A stretch of 64,000 nucleotides of DNA from Desulfobacterales bacterium (GCA_028704555.1 JAQWFD010000002.1:62001-126000), one strand, 5' to 3'; positions 9,748-19,706 are shown, counted from the first letter of the stretch. Numbers and translations are program-made. Notes: a model not told the origin generated them from the sequence alone.

Positions 9748-10935
9748 TCAGAACGAAATTTTTCCTGTGATAAGCGTAAGCTGCAATCCCCCATGATACA
9801 ATGGCCTTGACGAATGCTGGAAGGAAATATTGCGGGATGAAAATTGCTCCGGAGTGATAAGGGCAACTCTCCAGCCCTTGAAATCCCTTTGCAGTTTGCC
9901 GCATATATCATCAAGCAGATTGCCGCTCTGGGACCGGGTGCCGATGCGCACGCCATAGGGCGGATTGATCACCACGAGCCCCGCCGTATCGGTGTATTCG
10001 GACGGAAGCATATCAAAAAAATCCTCGCAAAACGAATTGATGATCTGGCAGAAAGGGTGCTGCGACGTGATCTGAGAAAAATTTAAAACTGCCTGATCAT
10101 CTTTGTCGGAAGCAAAAATGAGCGCTCCGGAAATCTCTATGAACTGCCGGCGGGCTTCACCCCTCATAGCAGACCAGCGCTTCGGATTGAATGATGGCCA
10201 CTGCATGAACGCAAACTCCCTGAACCAGCCGGCCGGTATTCGCTGAGCGATCATGGCCCCTTCAATGGAAAAGGTCCCCGTGCCGCACATCGGATCAATC
10301 AGCGGCTCCTGACCGGTATACCCGCCGAGTGTCAGCACGGCAGCCGCAATCGTCTCCCGGATCGGAGCGATGCCGCCCTGAGTCTTGATTCCCCGTTTAT
10401 ACAGATTGGCGCCGCTGGAATCGACAGACAGGGTAAACCGGTCATCCACGACCCGGGCAAAGAGTGTCTGCTCCTGCAGGACCCGGTCATTCTCCGGCCG
10501 CCTCATGCCGGTTTGACTCAGCCGGTTTTCAATTCCGGCTGTCAGGCACTCGCAAATCGCCTCGGTATGATACAGCCGGGAATGTTTTACAGACACACGG
10601 AGGTTGAGTCCTGCGTCAGAAAACAGAAAAAGCTCCCATGGAAAGTCCGATACATGCCGGCTCAGCTGCCTGAAATTGCTCGCCTTGAATTGATCCAGAC
10701 GCATCAACACGCGGGTTGCTGTTCTCAGATACAGATTGGCCAGCCAGCAGTCAAACAGCCGGCCATCAAACTCAACTCCCCCTTTGACAACAGCCGCCTC
10801 TTTTCCGGAAAGCGGCAGCGCCATCAGTTCCCGGAAGCATACGTCTTCAAGGCCGGGAGAAGTCACTGCAAAAAAGGAATGGGCCCGGCCGGTGACATGC
10901 CGCTTGATTCGCTTTAAAAATGGCGTAACCATCAT
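9748..10935 (-). CDS. THUMP-domain class I SAM-dependent RNA methyltransferase (RlmL-like)
   Basis: 395 aa. The N-terminal THUMP region (residues about 20-170) starts with the ferredoxin-like segment FFAVTSPGLEDVC. The methyltransferase half shows the SAM motif DPMCGTGTFSIEGA and the catalytic motif NPPYGVRIG, typical of N2-guanine methyltransferases of the RlmL/Trm14 type. It lacks the second (RlmK) methyltransferase half of the E. coli fusion protein. The start overlaps the stop of the upstream permease gene by 4 bases (ATGA), so the two are translationally coupled although functionally unrelated. Confidence 0.85.
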   Translation of the reverse strand: MMVTPFLKRIKRHVTGRAHSFFAVTSPGLEDVCFRELMALPLSGKEAAVVKGGVEFDGRLFDCWLANLYLRTATRVLMRLDQFKASNFRQLSRHVSDFPWELFLFSDAGLNLRVSVKHSRLYHTEAICECLTAGIENRLSQTGMRRPENDRVLQEQTLFARVVDDRFTLSVDSSGANLYKRGIKTQGGIAPIRETIAAAVLTLGGYTGQEPLIDPMCGTGTFSIEGAMIAQRIPAGWFREFAFMQWPSFNPKRWSAMRGEARRQFIEISGALIFASDKDDQAVLNFSQITSQHPFCQIINSFCEDFFDMLPSEYTDTAGLVVINPPYGVRIGTRSQSGNLLDDICGKLQRDFKGWRVALITPEQFSSRNISFQHSSRPLYHGGLQLTLITGKISF

Positions 10936-11900
10936 TTTTCAGTACTCGCATCTATGGGATAAACATGTTTTTTCGGACCGGAGAGCAGATTTCCTTCCGG
11001 TCGATGAGCTATCTGCAGCAAAATAATTGCCGCTATGACCATGACAGCGCCAACGACCTGCAGCGGTTTCATCACCTCATTTAAAAACAGGTACGAAATG
11101 ATTCCGGCGGCTATCGGCTCAAAGGTGGCGGTGATGCTGGCATGGGTGGCCCGTATGAGATAAATACCCTTGAAATAAAATCCGAAAGGCAAAAGCGTTC
11201 CGGGAAGCGCTATGAACAGAATCCACATCCAGGCCGCAGGGCTGTAGGCATGCATAAACGCTTCCAGCGGGGGGTGAAAAATATTCCACGATAAGCAGGC
11301 AAACACCATCGCAAAAAACAGTACGGTCCAGGGATGATATCGGCGCATGCCGTATTCGCTCTTTACCGTATACCAGGCAAATGCCACTGCTGAAACAACG
11401 CCACTGACAATACCCTGAAAATTCATATGCAGTAAATCCAGATTATAGGCGCCGACCACCAGATAACATCCAGCCGTAGTTCCGCCAACCGCAATTCCCG
11501 TCATCAGGCCGAGTGTTTCCCGGGTTACCGTTACCGAATACAACACGATCAACACCGGAGCCAGATATTGAAGCAAGATGGCAGCCGCCACATTGATTTT
11601 ACTGATGGCAAACAGATACGAGGACTGCATGGTTGCCATGCCGACAGCACCGAGCATGACGAAATAGAGGATATCCTTCCGTGAGATTCTCATCAGGCAG
11701 GGTTTTCGAATCAACAGCCATAAGAAAAATACACCGGCTGAAATTGTAATTCGAAGCTGAACCAGTTGAAAGGGGGACATGCCGGTGCTGAACAAAAATT
11801 TTGACCCTGTCGCGGCCGCTGCCCACAGAACAGCCGCCATCAAGACAAAAAGATATCCCTTGCCGGATATGCCGGCTGATTTGCTCAGATTCATTGCCAC
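10932..11900 (-). CDS. EamA/DMT-family permease
   Basis: 322 aa with about ten hydrophobic helices in two EamA repeats, the architecture of drug/metabolite transporters of the inner membrane. The first repeat begins at GYLFVLMAAVLWAAAATG, and the second near ILFIALPGTLLPFGFYFKG. Substrates in this family range from amino acids to nucleosides and cannot be predicted. The protein ends in a short polar tail. Coupled by a 4-base overlap to the downstream methyltransferase gene. Confidence 0.88.
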   Translation of the reverse strand: MAMNLSKSAGISGKGYLFVLMAAVLWAAAATGSKFLFSTGMSPFQLVQLRITISAGVFFLWLLIRKPCLMRISRKDILYFVMLGAVGMATMQSSYLFAISKINVAAAILLQYLAPVLIVLYSVTVTRETLGLMTGIAVGGTTAGCYLVVGAYNLDLLHMNFQGIVSGVVSAVAFAWYTVKSEYGMRRYHPWTVLFFAMVFACLSWNIFHPPLEAFMHAYSPAAWMWILFIALPGTLLPFGFYFKGIYLIRATHASITATFEPIAAGIISYLFLNEVMKPLQVVGAVMVIAAIILLQIAHRPEGNLLSGPKKHVYPIDASTEK

Positions 11901-11948
11901 CTGATATTTGTTTCTTAAACGTTGTCGATACCCCCTTAAAGAATTTAA

Positions 11949-11981
11949 AAAGCGTTTCCCCGCATAAGCCGGAAACGCTTT
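11949..11981. repeat. 11-bp inverted repeat upstream of the EamA gene
   Basis: AAAGCGTTTCC (11949-11959) and GGAAACGCTTT (11971-11981) are exact reverse complements with an 11-base loop. An A-rich stretch follows on the minus-strand 3' side as TTTTTAAA. This could be a minus-strand terminator ending transcripts from the MFS gene pair, or a hairpin in the EamA leader. Confidence 0.5.
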
Positions 11982-12055
11982 AAATCAGGTTCTATCAGAG
12001 ATACAACCGCTTTTCAAGAAGGCAGATGCACCGGCGCCGGTTTTAATCATTTTGA

Positions 12056-12309
12056 GGGCTTGATCATAACTGCGGCCATATTTTGCTGTGCGTAGCCTCG
12101 GAGTCCCGCCCGTTGCCGGCGTACGACATGGCGCGATCCGGGGAAAAGATGTCGGGGCCATGAAGCGTTAAGAAGCCCAAACTGTTTGAGGCGTGCCGAG
12201 TTTTTGCGCTTTAGCTTCATGGGCCCGGCATCCCCCGGATCGTGCTGGAGAAGCCGGCAATGGGCGGGACGGACCCCATGACATGGTGGCCGCAGTTATG
12301 ATCAAGCCC
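12056..12309. repeat. long imperfect inverted repeat, about 100-bp arms
   Basis: The left arm 12056-12166 and right arm 12214-12309 are imperfect reverse complements around a roughly 47-base centre. The outer 23 bases (12056-12078 and 12287-12309) match 23 of 23. An inner block (12154-12166 and 12214-12226) matches 12 of 13. Further matching blocks lie between: the GTCCCGCCC-TTGCCGGC and CGATCCGGGG segments. Small indels separate the blocks. No transposase or clear protein is inside. It may be a decayed non-autonomous element or two inverted copies of a dispersed intergenic repeat. Confidence 0.75.
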
Positions 12310-12408
12310 CATTTTGAAATAACGCACTTGCGGACGGACGGAGGAACGCTATCGCTGGAGGAGCAATTCGTTTGAGGCAAAAGGCAGGAAGGCAAAAATT
12401 TCAAGGCC

Positions 12409-12630
12409 CTACAGATGTTTATAAAACGTCAACTCCCATTGCCCGGTTTCTATATCGTGACGGATAATATACAGGTCCCCGTCGTCACCGATAATTTTAA
12501 AATAACGGCAGGCCGGCGCCATCCATCTGTCAACTACTTCCAACGCCCGGATTTTGCGTTCACCCAGCCAGAAGCAGCGGGGCGTTTCTTCCCCTCTGTA
12601 TCCGGCGCAGCATTCTACCCGAATATTCAT
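12409..12630 (-). CDS. small conserved protein of unknown function (73 aa)
   Basis: 73 aa with a compact, well-formed composition: MNIRVECCAGYRG at the start, a GERKI strand, then FKIIGDDGDLYIIRHD and WELTFYK. The alternating pattern suggests a small all-beta fold. I recall similar short proteins in other deltaproteobacteria but have no function for them. It starts 35 bases after the MFS gene stop on the same strand, so it is probably the last gene of a two-gene operon. Confidence 0.65.
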   Translation of the reverse strand: MNIRVECCAGYRGEETPRCFWLGERKIRALEVVDRWMAPACRYFKIIGDDGDLYIIRHDIETGQWELTFYKHL

Positions 12631-12665
12631 CGATATTTTTCCCTGATATTTTCAAAATGCCAGCA

Positions 12666-13856
12666 TCAGCCCCGGGCCCTGTTTTTTACGCTCATGCGCT
12701 GCCAGCGCCGGAAACGTGCCAACCGGAAGCAGCCGAACAGCAATCCCGCGCAAAGTGCGATTCCGCTGCTCACCCCGAAGAGCAAAACCGCTCCGATCCG
12801 TTCAAATAACATTCCATTGAGCAAAAACCCCACCGCCATTCCCAGGCCATATGTCACCGAATTGTTGACTGCCTGGCCGAAGGTCTTGTTCTCCCGGGGA
12901 CTTAACCGGTCGATGTACAGGATGCTGGCCACATGAAAGGCCGCAAACGTCACGGCATGCAGCAACTGCGAGAACACAATGACCCCGGCCGATGTCGATA
13001 CCGCCAGCAGCATCCACCTGACGGCCGCCCCGGCAAATGAACCCATCAGCACCTTTTCCAGAGAATATTTCCTGAACAGCCAGGTGGAGTTCATCATCAC
13101 AACGATTTCGGCAATCGATGCCACCGCCCATGACATCCCGATAAAGGTGCTTCCAAAACCCAGATTTTCAAGGTGAATCGAAAAAAAGCCGTAATAGGTC
13201 CCATGGCTGACCAGCATCAGAAAGGCCGAACACAGAAATACCACCACCCGTTTTTTTGTAAATACCCGAAAGCTGCGACAGGGCTTTGGATCGGCTGAAG
13301 GGAGATGACCAGGAATTTTAAGGGCTATCATCGCCTGAAGCAACGCGCCGGCCAGAATCAACCACAGGATAATTCGGGCAGAATATACATCGATGAGTTT
13401 TCCCACGATCACCACCGTGAGGACAAAACTGACAGAGCCCCAGACCCGGACACTGCCGTAACTTTTCTTCTCCTGTTCCAGTGCATCCATGGTGTATGCT
13501 TCCAGAAAGGAAATGATCGGGCCGTAAAAAACGGAATACAACAGGGTGATCATCAGCATCAGATGAAAATCGTCGGTCAGAAGGTACAATGCCCAGACCG
13601 TGGCGCTGGCAAAATTACATAAGATATAAACCGGCTTTCGGATTTGAAACCGATCCGCCACAGTTCCCCATGCCAGCGCCAGCACCACCACCACCAGAGA
13701 CCTGAGACTCGACAGCGTGCCGATCTGAAATCCGCTGAATCCAATATGATAACAGTACAGGTTGAAATAGGGCAACACCATGCCCATCACGCCAAAATAC
13801 AGAAAATACTGACTGCCTAAAACAGGCTTGACCATTTGGAGTTTCACTTGTTTCAT
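12666..13856 (-). CDS. MFS permease, HcaT/LacY-like group
   Basis: 396 aa with about twelve hydrophobic helices. The first helix (GVMGMVLPYFNLYCYHIGFS) and the following loop (GTVADRFQIRKP) resemble the MFS_1-like group that includes HcaT and nucleoside/H+ symporters. The intracellular loop between helices 2 and 3 carries the degenerate MFS signature. Inner-membrane secondary transporter; substrate not predictable. Followed by the small conserved gene at 12409. Confidence 0.85.
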   Translation of the reverse strand: MKQVKLQMVKPVLGSQYFLYFGVMGMVLPYFNLYCYHIGFSGFQIGTLSSLRSLVVVVLALAWGTVADRFQIRKPVYILCNFASATVWALYLLTDDFHLMLMITLLYSVFYGPIISFLEAYTMDALEQEKKSYGSVRVWGSVSFVLTVVIVGKLIDVYSARIILWLILAGALLQAMIALKIPGHLPSADPKPCRSFRVFTKKRVVVFLCSAFLMLVSHGTYYGFFSIHLENLGFGSTFIGMSWAVASIAEIVVMMNSTWLFRKYSLEKVLMGSFAGAAVRWMLLAVSTSAGVIVFSQLLHAVTFAAFHVASILYIDRLSPRENKTFGQAVNNSVTYGLGMAVGFLLNGMLFERIGAVLLFGVSSGIALCAGLLFGCFRLARFRRWQRMSVKNRARG

Positions 13857-14063
13857 GCCGACCCATATGATATTTTTACTTGTTGCGAATTATCCGGATG
13901 CGGTCAACGCCTTCCCCTCGGTTTCCCCGCAGGGCCGCAATACTGAGATTTCGATTCTCACCTGTTTGGATTCTAGATAAAAACGAACAAAAAATCAACG
14001 TGATAAAGTCGGATCCGGCGGCCATCCTGACACAGGGGGTGACCGGACACCTTAGAAAAAAAC

Positions 14064-14091
14064 AAAAAAGCCCGGTTTATACCGGGCTTTT
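14064..14091 (-). terminator. rho-independent terminator of hsp20
   Basis: AGCCCGGT (14069-14076) and ACCGGGCT (14081-14088) form an 8-bp stem with a 4-base loop. Six A on the plus strand (14064-14069) give a T-run on the minus strand. It lies 25 bases past the hsp20 stop. Flanking A/T pairs extend the stem, and TTTT on the plus side makes it possibly bidirectional. Confidence 0.8.
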
Positions 14092-14115
14092 CGAACTATG
14101 AGGAGATTCAATAGA

Positions 14116-14568
14116 CTACTCCACACTGACCTTAATTGACTTTGGCTTTTCTTCCGCCACCTTCGGAATTTCGATTTCCAGAATTCCATCCTTTGTTTTT
14201 GCTTTGATCTTTTCCGGACTGACCCTGTCCCGAAGCGTGAAGGCCCTGTAAAAAGTCCCGAAACATCTTTCTTTACGATAATACCGTTCCTCTTCGATCT
14301 TTTTATCCGCCAGCCGTTCCCCGGAAAGGGTCAGGATATTGTCTTTGAGCTCAACCACCACGTCCTCCTTGCTGACACCGGGAATTTCGGCCTTAAGCAC
14401 ATACGATTCATCGGTTTCATAAATATCCACCGCCGGTTTCCAGGCACAGATAGACATCTCGTCCTCCATCGCACGGCGAGATCCGAACGATTCATCAAAC
14501 GCCTGATTGATTCGATCCTGAAGGGTTGTCACGGTTCGGTTGAAAGGATCCCATTTTAACAATGCCAT
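14116..14568 (-). CDS. Hsp20/alpha-crystallin small heat shock protein
   Basis: 150 aa. The alpha-crystallin domain spans residues about 45-150. It shows the conserved start WKPAVDIYETDESYVLKAEI, then PGVSKEDVVVEL, and the C-terminal GILEIEIPK with an IxI-like tail used for oligomer contacts. Hsp20 proteins are ATP-independent holdases that keep unfolded clients soluble. A strong AGGAGG ribosome binding site precedes the start. It diverges from a second Hsp20 gene and lon, which fits a heat-shock block, though no sigma-32 promoter or CIRCE element was recognised. Confidence 0.95.
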   Translation of the reverse strand: MALLKWDPFNRTVTTLQDRINQAFDESFGSRRAMEDEMSICAWKPAVDIYETDESYVLKAEIPGVSKEDVVVELKDNILTLSGERLADKKIEEERYYRKERCFGTFYRAFTLRDRVSPEKIKAKTKDGILEIEIPKVAEEKPKSIKVSVE

Positions 14569-14865
14569 TGTTATACCTCCTTTTTTTTTGCGGGTTATTG
14601 AAATGGAGAAATAATCACGGTCCGTTTCCTGCCGAACGGGGAATAAAGGCCCTTGCCGGCTATCGAATTATGCAGACATACCTGAAATAGTCTCTTTACA
14701 AAGTTTTACCGGATATGATAGTTTTTAAATAGTAAAATTGAACACGCAGGGGCTTTATACAATTTTCCTCAGGAACGGGGATTTAATAAAATTGAGCTAC
14801 TATTACAACTGGTTGTTCAATTTATTTTATTCCGGTTCCTTTTCCTTAACATGCAGGAGCTGGAA

Positions 14866-15312
14866 ATGGATTATATCAAAATACGATTTGACAACGATTT
14901 TAATCAAATGGCTTCACGAATCGAGGAATCCATAGATGACATTTTTCGTTCCATGAACCCCATGTTCAACCTTTCTGAACGAAAATGGAAGCCACAGATG
15001 GATATTTACGAAACCCCCGATGAAATTATCATACTGGCAGAAATCGCCGGAGTCAAAAAAGAAAATCTTGAAATTGAAATCAACAGCAAAGCCGTCAAAA
15101 TATTCGGCGTTCGTGCCGAACCACCCCGCATGAAAAATACCACATACAGGCTTGCGGAAATCCAATACGGCCGGTTTGAACGGGTACTGTTTCTCCCCTC
15201 ACCCATTGATACGGACAAAGTCTCCGCGGCCCATTTGAATGGATTTCTCCAGCTCCGGCTGACCAAATTGCCTGTGAACGTGACCCATAAAATTCCAATC
15301 CATGAAGGATAG
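14866..15312 (+). CDS. second Hsp20-family protein
   Basis: 148 aa. The alpha-crystallin core is visible as WKPQMDIYETPDEIIILAEI, AGVKKENLEIEI and the C-terminal NGFLQLRLTKLP. It is more divergent than the neighbour at 14116, and the final IxI motif is weak. The frame is open from ATG 14851. I place the start at ATG 14866 because AGGAG (14855-14859) lies 6 bases before it. The 5' AT-rich region is shared with the divergent hsp20. About 100 bases downstream lies lon, so the gene may be part of a chaperone-protease unit. Confidence 0.88.
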   Translation: MDYIKIRFDNDFNQMASRIEESIDDIFRSMNPMFNLSERKWKPQMDIYETPDEIIILAEIAGVKKENLEIEINSKAVKIFGVRAEPPRMKNTTYRLAEIQYGRFERVLFLPSPIDTDKVSAAHLNGFLQLRLTKLPVNVTHKIPIHEG

Positions 15313-15416
15313 CTTCCTTGCGCACAAGCGTATTCCCGGATCTTTACCTTCGGTTGTCGGATTAATTACAGTTTGCATTGAACAAAAGTTACACGAGCAG
15401 TTTATTGGAGGCAATC

Positions 15417-17762
15417 ATGATTGTTCAGCAAATATCCCAGGAGTCAAACCCCGATAAATTCCCTGAGACGCTGCCTATCCTGCCGTTATTCGATTCCATC
15501 CTTTTCCCTAAAATGGTTCTGCCCCTTGTGGTCATGCAAAGCGAATCCATTCAGCTGATCGATGACGCCATGAGTCGGGACCGGATTGTCGGGATTGTGG
15601 TATCCAAATCGCATACGATCAAGACAGACTACACCCGGGAAGATATTTACGATGTAGGAACCAGCGCCCTGATTCTGAAAATGGCCAAAACCGAACCCAA
15701 CAGACTTCAGCTGCTGGTTCAGGGCCTCAGCAAGTTCAGACTAACAGAACTGATTCAGGAAAAGCCCTATCTCACGGCCCGTGTCATCCACCTTCAGGAC
15801 AAGACCGTAAAGGACAAGGAAACCGATGCGATCACGTCCAATATTATCGGCCAGTTTGCCCGCATTGTCGAGCTGTCGCCAGCCCTGCCCCAGGAAGTGG
15901 CGGGCATGATCAAGTCCATCCAGGATCCAGGTATGCTCGCGGACATGGTTGCATCCCTGCTCAACTCCACCAACGAAGAAAAACAGAGCGTACTGGAAAT
16001 CGAAGATGTCAAAGAACGGCTGAGGCAGGTATCTCGTCTGACGAACTACCAGCTGGAGGTTCTCGAACTGGGCGATAAAATCCAGTCTCAGGTCAAAGGG
16101 GACATGGATAAAAAACAGCGCGAGTATTTCCTTCGTCAACAACTGAAAGCCATCAGGGAGGAGCTGGGCGAAAAAGATGAGGCCACCGTTGAGGTCGAAG
16201 ATTACAAAACCAGAATCGAAGAAAAAAACCTGCCCGAAGAAGCCCGCAAAGAAGCGCAGCGGGAACTGGATCGACTGTCCCGGATGCATCCGTCATCAGC
16301 CGAATACACTGTGGCATCTACCTATCTGGACTGGCTCACCACACTTCCCTGGCATGAACGCACAGAAGATGTGCTGGATATTAAAAAAGCCAGAAAAGTC
16401 CTTGACGATGACCACTACGGACTGGAAAAAGCAAAAAAACGAATCATCGAATACCTGGCGGTTCGAAAGCTCAAGCCGGACTCAAAGGGACCGATTCTGT
16501 GTTTCGCCGGCCCCCCGGGTACCGGGAAAACCTCGCTGGGCGCCTCCATCGCCCGTGCGCTGGGACGAAAATTCTTCCGCATTTCTCTGGGCGGAGTAAG
16601 GGATGAAGCCGAAATCAGGGGCCACCGGCGCACCTATGTCGGAGCGCTTCCCGGCCGTATTATTCAGGGAATCCGCCGGGCCGGCTCAAACAATCCGGTT
16701 TTTATGCTGGATGAAATCGATAAGGTCGGCAGTGATTTTCGGGGCGATCCGTCATCGGCCCTCCTGGAGGTACTGGATCCCGAACAGAATTTTTCCTTTA
16801 CGGACCACTATCTGGATGTGCCGTTTGACCTGTCACATGTCATGTTCATAACCACCGCCAATATCCTGGATACCATCCCGCCGGCGCTCAGAGACCGCAT
16901 GGAAGTGCTCGATCTGATGGGATATACGGAAGATGAAAAAATCAAGATCGCCAACCGGTTTCTGATCCCCAGACAGCGAAACGCGCACGGGCTTCATGCG
17001 GATCAGATCAATTTTTCTTCCGGGGCGGTGAAACACATCATTTCCGGGTATACCCGCGAGGCCGGGCTGAGAAATCTGGAGCGCGAGATTGCCACCATCT
17101 GCAGAGGGGTCGCCAGTCAGGTTGCAGAAGGCGTTGCGACCTCGGTTAAAATCAAAGCCATCAATGTGTCCAAATATTTGGGGCCGGTTCGCCTCATGCC
17201 GGAAACCAAGACCAGAATTTCAACACCAGGCATTGCCATGGGACTGGCATGGACCCAGGCCGGTGGCGAGCTTCTGTTTATTGAAGCAACTGCCATGAAA
17301 GGCAATAAGGGGCTGACGCTGACCGGCCAGCTCGGAGACGTGATGAAAGAATCGGCGGCAGCGGCCCTGAGTTTTATCCGGGCAAATGCTACTTCCATCG
17401 GTATTGATGAAGATTATTTTGAAAAGCACGACATTCACATCCACGTGCCGGCCGGAGCCATTCCCAAGGACGGCCCGTCTGCCGGCGTCACCATGTTAAC
17501 GGCACTGGTATCCCTGCTGACCAACAAGCCCCTCCGGAAAGATATGGCCATGACCGGCGAAATTACGTTACGGGGACAGGTGCTGCCGGTCGGAGGGGTT
17601 AAGGAAAAAATTCTGGCAGCCCATCGGGCGGGCATTAAAACCATCATTTTGCCGAAATGGAACAAAAAAGATATTGAAGATATCCCCAAAAAAGTCCAAA
17701 AATCCATTGAATTTCATTTCGTAGACAAAATGCTGGAAGTGTTAAAAATCGCTATTCCGTAA
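15417..17762 (+). CDS. lon: ATP-dependent protease Lon
   Basis: 781 aa, matching the 784 of E. coli Lon. An N-terminal LON substrate-binding domain starts at [13 protein letters not shown]. It is followed by a long helical region, the AAA+ module with Walker [10 protein letters not shown] near residue 365 and Walker B FMLDEIDK, and the C-terminal protease domain. The Ser-Lys dyad is Ser688 in [10 protein letters not shown] and Lys731 in [11 protein letters not shown]. The frame is open from a TTG at 15378, but ATG 15417 has TTGGAGG 5 bases upstream and is the better start. Lon degrades misfolded and regulatory proteins in the cytoplasm. Confidence 0.97.
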   Translation: MIVQQISQESNPDKFPETLPILPLFDSILFPKMVLPLVVMQSESIQLIDDAMSRDRIVGIVVSKSHTIKTDYTREDIYDVGTSALILKMAKTEPNRLQLLVQGLSKFRLTELIQEKPYLTARVIHLQDKTVKDKETDAITSNIIGQFARIVELSPALPQEVAGMIKSIQDPGMLADMVASLLNSTNEEKQSVLEIEDVKERLRQVSRLTNYQLEVLELGDKIQSQVKGDMDKKQREYFLRQQLKAIREELGEKDEATVEVEDYKTRIEEKNLPEEARKEAQRELDRLSRMHPSSAEYTVASTYLDWLTTLPWHERTEDVLDIKKARKVLDDDHYGLEKAKKRIIEYLAVRKLKPDSKGPILCFAGPPGTGKTSLGASIARALGRKFFRISLGGVRDEAEIRGHRRTYVGALPGRIIQGIRRAGSNNPVFMLDEIDKVGSDFRGDPSSALLEVLDPEQNFSFTDHYLDVPFDLSHVMFITTANILDTIPPALRDRMEVLDLMGYTEDEKIKIANRFLIPRQRNAHGLHADQINFSSGAVKHIISGYTREAGLRNLEREIATICRGVASQVAEGVATSVKIKAINVSKYLGPVRLMPETKTRISTPGIAMGLAWTQAGGELLFIEATAMKGNKGLTLTGQLGDVMKESAAAALSFIRANATSIGIDEDYFEKHDIHIHVPAGAIPKDGPSAGVTMLTALVSLLTNKPLRKDMAMTGEITLRGQVLPVGGVKEKILAAHRAGIKTIILPKWNKKDIEDIPKKVQKSIEFHFVDKMLEVLKIAIP

Positions 17763-17865
17763 TACGGAATTCTGCCGGCCGGCACCGATGCGGTTCTCCG
17801 GGCAGCCCGCCGGGCTCCCGGATAGTTAACCGTATTATAACGAGCAAACAGGATCGTATTGGTTT

Positions 17866-18636
17866 ATGCCAATGACACCGAAATCAACGCTGTCGTCTGT
17901 GAGCACATCCCTTGCAATCTCGGCGGTGCTTCTGATGCTGATCTGCAGCTGCAGCACGAAATCGCCTGTGCCGGCGCGGGACGGTACCTTTAAACCTTAC
18001 CGGATCGGAGGCAAATGGTACCATCCATTGCCCGATGCTCAGGCCTTTCGTGAACGCGGCCTCGCGTCCTGGTACGGAAAAAAATTTCATGGCAGGAAAA
18101 CAGCCAACGGTGAAACCTATAACATGTATGCCATGACAGCGGCCCATAAGACCCTTCCGCTGGGCACCCTGGTCAGTGTCCGGAACCTGAGCAATCAAAA
18201 GCAGGTGGTGGTCAGAATCAATGACCGGGGCCCTTTTGTCCGGAAAAGAATCATCGATCTGTCCTATACCGCCGCCAGGCAGCTGGACATTACCGGCCCG
18301 GGAACCGCACCGGTTGAGATCGAGGCGCTGCGGCCGGGCACTGTAAAACCGGTGACGGCCGGCACTGACCCGCGCAGCATCATTCCGGACAGCTACGATC
18401 AGGGAAATTTTGTCATTCAGATCGGCGCATTCAAAGATTACGGCAATGCTCAACGGCTGGTCAACCAACTGAATCAGACGTATAAGAATGTCCACATTGC
18501 ACCCTGTGACCGTGAAGACGACACCCTTTACCGGGTGCGTGTCGGCAGGTGTTCAAGCCTGAGACAGGCCTATGACGACGAAAGAAATTTAATCCAGAAC
18601 GGTTTTCCCGATGCGTTTGCGGTGGCAGAAGAGTAG
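17866..18636 (+). CDS. rlpA: RlpA-family lipoprotein with SPOR domain
   Basis: 256 aa. A signal peptide ends in a lipobox-like LICSC near residues 25-29, so this is probably an outer-membrane lipoprotein. The double-psi beta-barrel RlpA domain (residues about 65-155) shows GLASWYGKKFHGRKTANGE, MTAAHKTLPLG and INDRGPF, with the Asp of the lytic transglycosylase active site. A C-terminal SPOR domain (from about 180, FVIQIGAFKDYGNAQRL) binds denuded septal glycan. RlpA proteins cleave peptidoglycan strands lacking stem peptides at division sites. Followed 24 bases later by gmhB. Confidence 0.92.
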   Translation: MPMTPKSTLSSVSTSLAISAVLLMLICSCSTKSPVPARDGTFKPYRIGGKWYHPLPDAQAFRERGLASWYGKKFHGRKTANGETYNMYAMTAAHKTLPLGTLVSVRNLSNQKQVVVRINDRGPFVRKRIIDLSYTAARQLDITGPGTAPVEIEALRPGTVKPVTAGTDPRSIIPDSYDQGNFVIQIGAFKDYGNAQRLVNQLNQTYKNVHIAPCDREDDTLYRVRVGRCSSLRQAYDDERNLIQNGFPDAFAVAEE

Positions 18637-18660
18637 ACTGGCAGGAAACCGCGGGGGGAT

Positions 18661-19227
18661 ATGCTTAAAAAATTTGTATTTCTGGACAGAGACGGGGTCA
18701 TCAATTATGATTCCCCCGATTACATCAAATGCTGGAAGGAATTCAAATTCCTTCCCGGCAGCCTTGAAGCCATAAAAAAGCTCACCGTGAACGGATTTTC
18801 AATCATCCTAATCACCAATCAGTCGGTAATCCGGCGGCATATGGTTACCCGAGACGGCCTTGAGCATATCCACTCGATGATGAACCGCGCTGTCGAATCC
18901 ACGGGCGGAAAAATAACGGATATTTTTTACTGCCCGCATCTGCCCGAAGATCGATGCAAATGCCGCAAACCCGAACCGGGCCTGATTTTACGCGCACAGA
19001 ACCGGTATCATATCGATCTGGCATCCGCCGTCATGGCAGGCGACAGCGCCAAAGATATCGAATGCGCTGTAAATGCAGGCTGTGGCCGAGCCGTATTGAT
19101 TAAAACCGGAAATGGCATGCACGCCGAGGCAATACTGCAAAAAAAGCATATCCTGCCGGATTATGTGGCCGAAAACCTTCTGGATGCCGCCGACTGGATC
19201 ATCCGGAGCAGCCGCTATGGCTCCTGA
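18661..19227 (+). CDS. gmhB: D-glycero-beta-D-manno-heptose 1,7-bisphosphate 7-phosphatase
   Basis: 188 aa, HAD superfamily. The nucleophile motif FLDRDGVIN is at residues 7-15, motif II is LITNQS, and a zinc-binding segment CPHLPEDRCKCRKP is typical of GmhB. The acidic motif is MAGDSAKDIECA. The enzyme removes the C7 phosphate in ADP-heptose synthesis for the LPS inner core. A GGGGGGA ribosome binding site lies just before the ATG. No other heptose gene is nearby. Confidence 0.92.
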   Translation: MLKKFVFLDRDGVINYDSPDYIKCWKEFKFLPGSLEAIKKLTVNGFSIILITNQSVIRRHMVTRDGLEHIHSMMNRAVESTGGKITDIFYCPHLPEDRCKCRKPEPGLILRAQNRYHIDLASAVMAGDSAKDIECAVNAGCGRAVLIKTGNGMHAEAILQKKHILPDYVAENLLDAADWIIRSSRYGS

Positions 19228-19250
19228 GTGAACAGTTTAAGGGCCCGGCC

Positions 19251-19706
19251 CTACGGCTTTTCCAGCAGCATCTTCAGCAAGTCCTCTTTCCCGACAATTC
19301 CCACCAGTTTATTGTCCGCATCCACAACAGGCAGGGTACCAAATTTTTTATCCACCATGAGATCGGCAATCTGTTCGATACTCATATCCGGAGAAACCGT
19401 GACGGGATCAGGGGTCATTGCATGAGAGACCTTGGTAGCGGCTATTTTTTGCGCCTCCTGTTGCAGTTGTTTGAGCGACGTTAACGGAAAAAAACCATCC
19501 AGAAGTGTAAATATGGACGGTACTGGAAATTTTTTCTGCTGAACGATCAGATCGCTTTGGCACAAAATTCCTACCAGCCGACGAGACGGATCGACTACAG
19601 CAATACCGTTGATGTGGTTTTCCAGAAGAAGTTTTGCCGCATAGGCAATATCCGTCTCCGGCGCCACCGTGATCACATCTTGCGTCATAATATCCTTTAC
19701 TCTCAT
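19251..19706 (-). CDS. CBS-domain pair protein
   Basis: 151 aa made almost wholly of two CBS domains (residues about 1-60 and 90-150: VKDIMTQDVITVAPETDI and VSHAMTPDPVTVSPDMSI). A roughly 30-residue insert lies between them. Such stand-alone modules bind adenosine nucleotides and act as cytoplasmic energy or redox sensors for partner proteins. No partner is evident; the gene converges on gmhB. Confidence 0.9.
   Translation of the reverse strand: MRVKDIMTQDVITVAPETDIAYAAKLLLENHINGIAVVDPSRRLVGILCQSDLIVQQKKFPVPSIFTLLDGFFPLTSLKQLQQEAQKIAATKVSHAMTPDPVTVSPDMSIEQIADLMVDKKFGTLPVVDADNKLVGIVGKEDLLKMLLEKP

Noticed and set aside
12168..12404. Short ORFs on both strands of the long inverted repeat
   Set aside because: They arise from the repeat arms; no ribosome binding site and no family resemblance.
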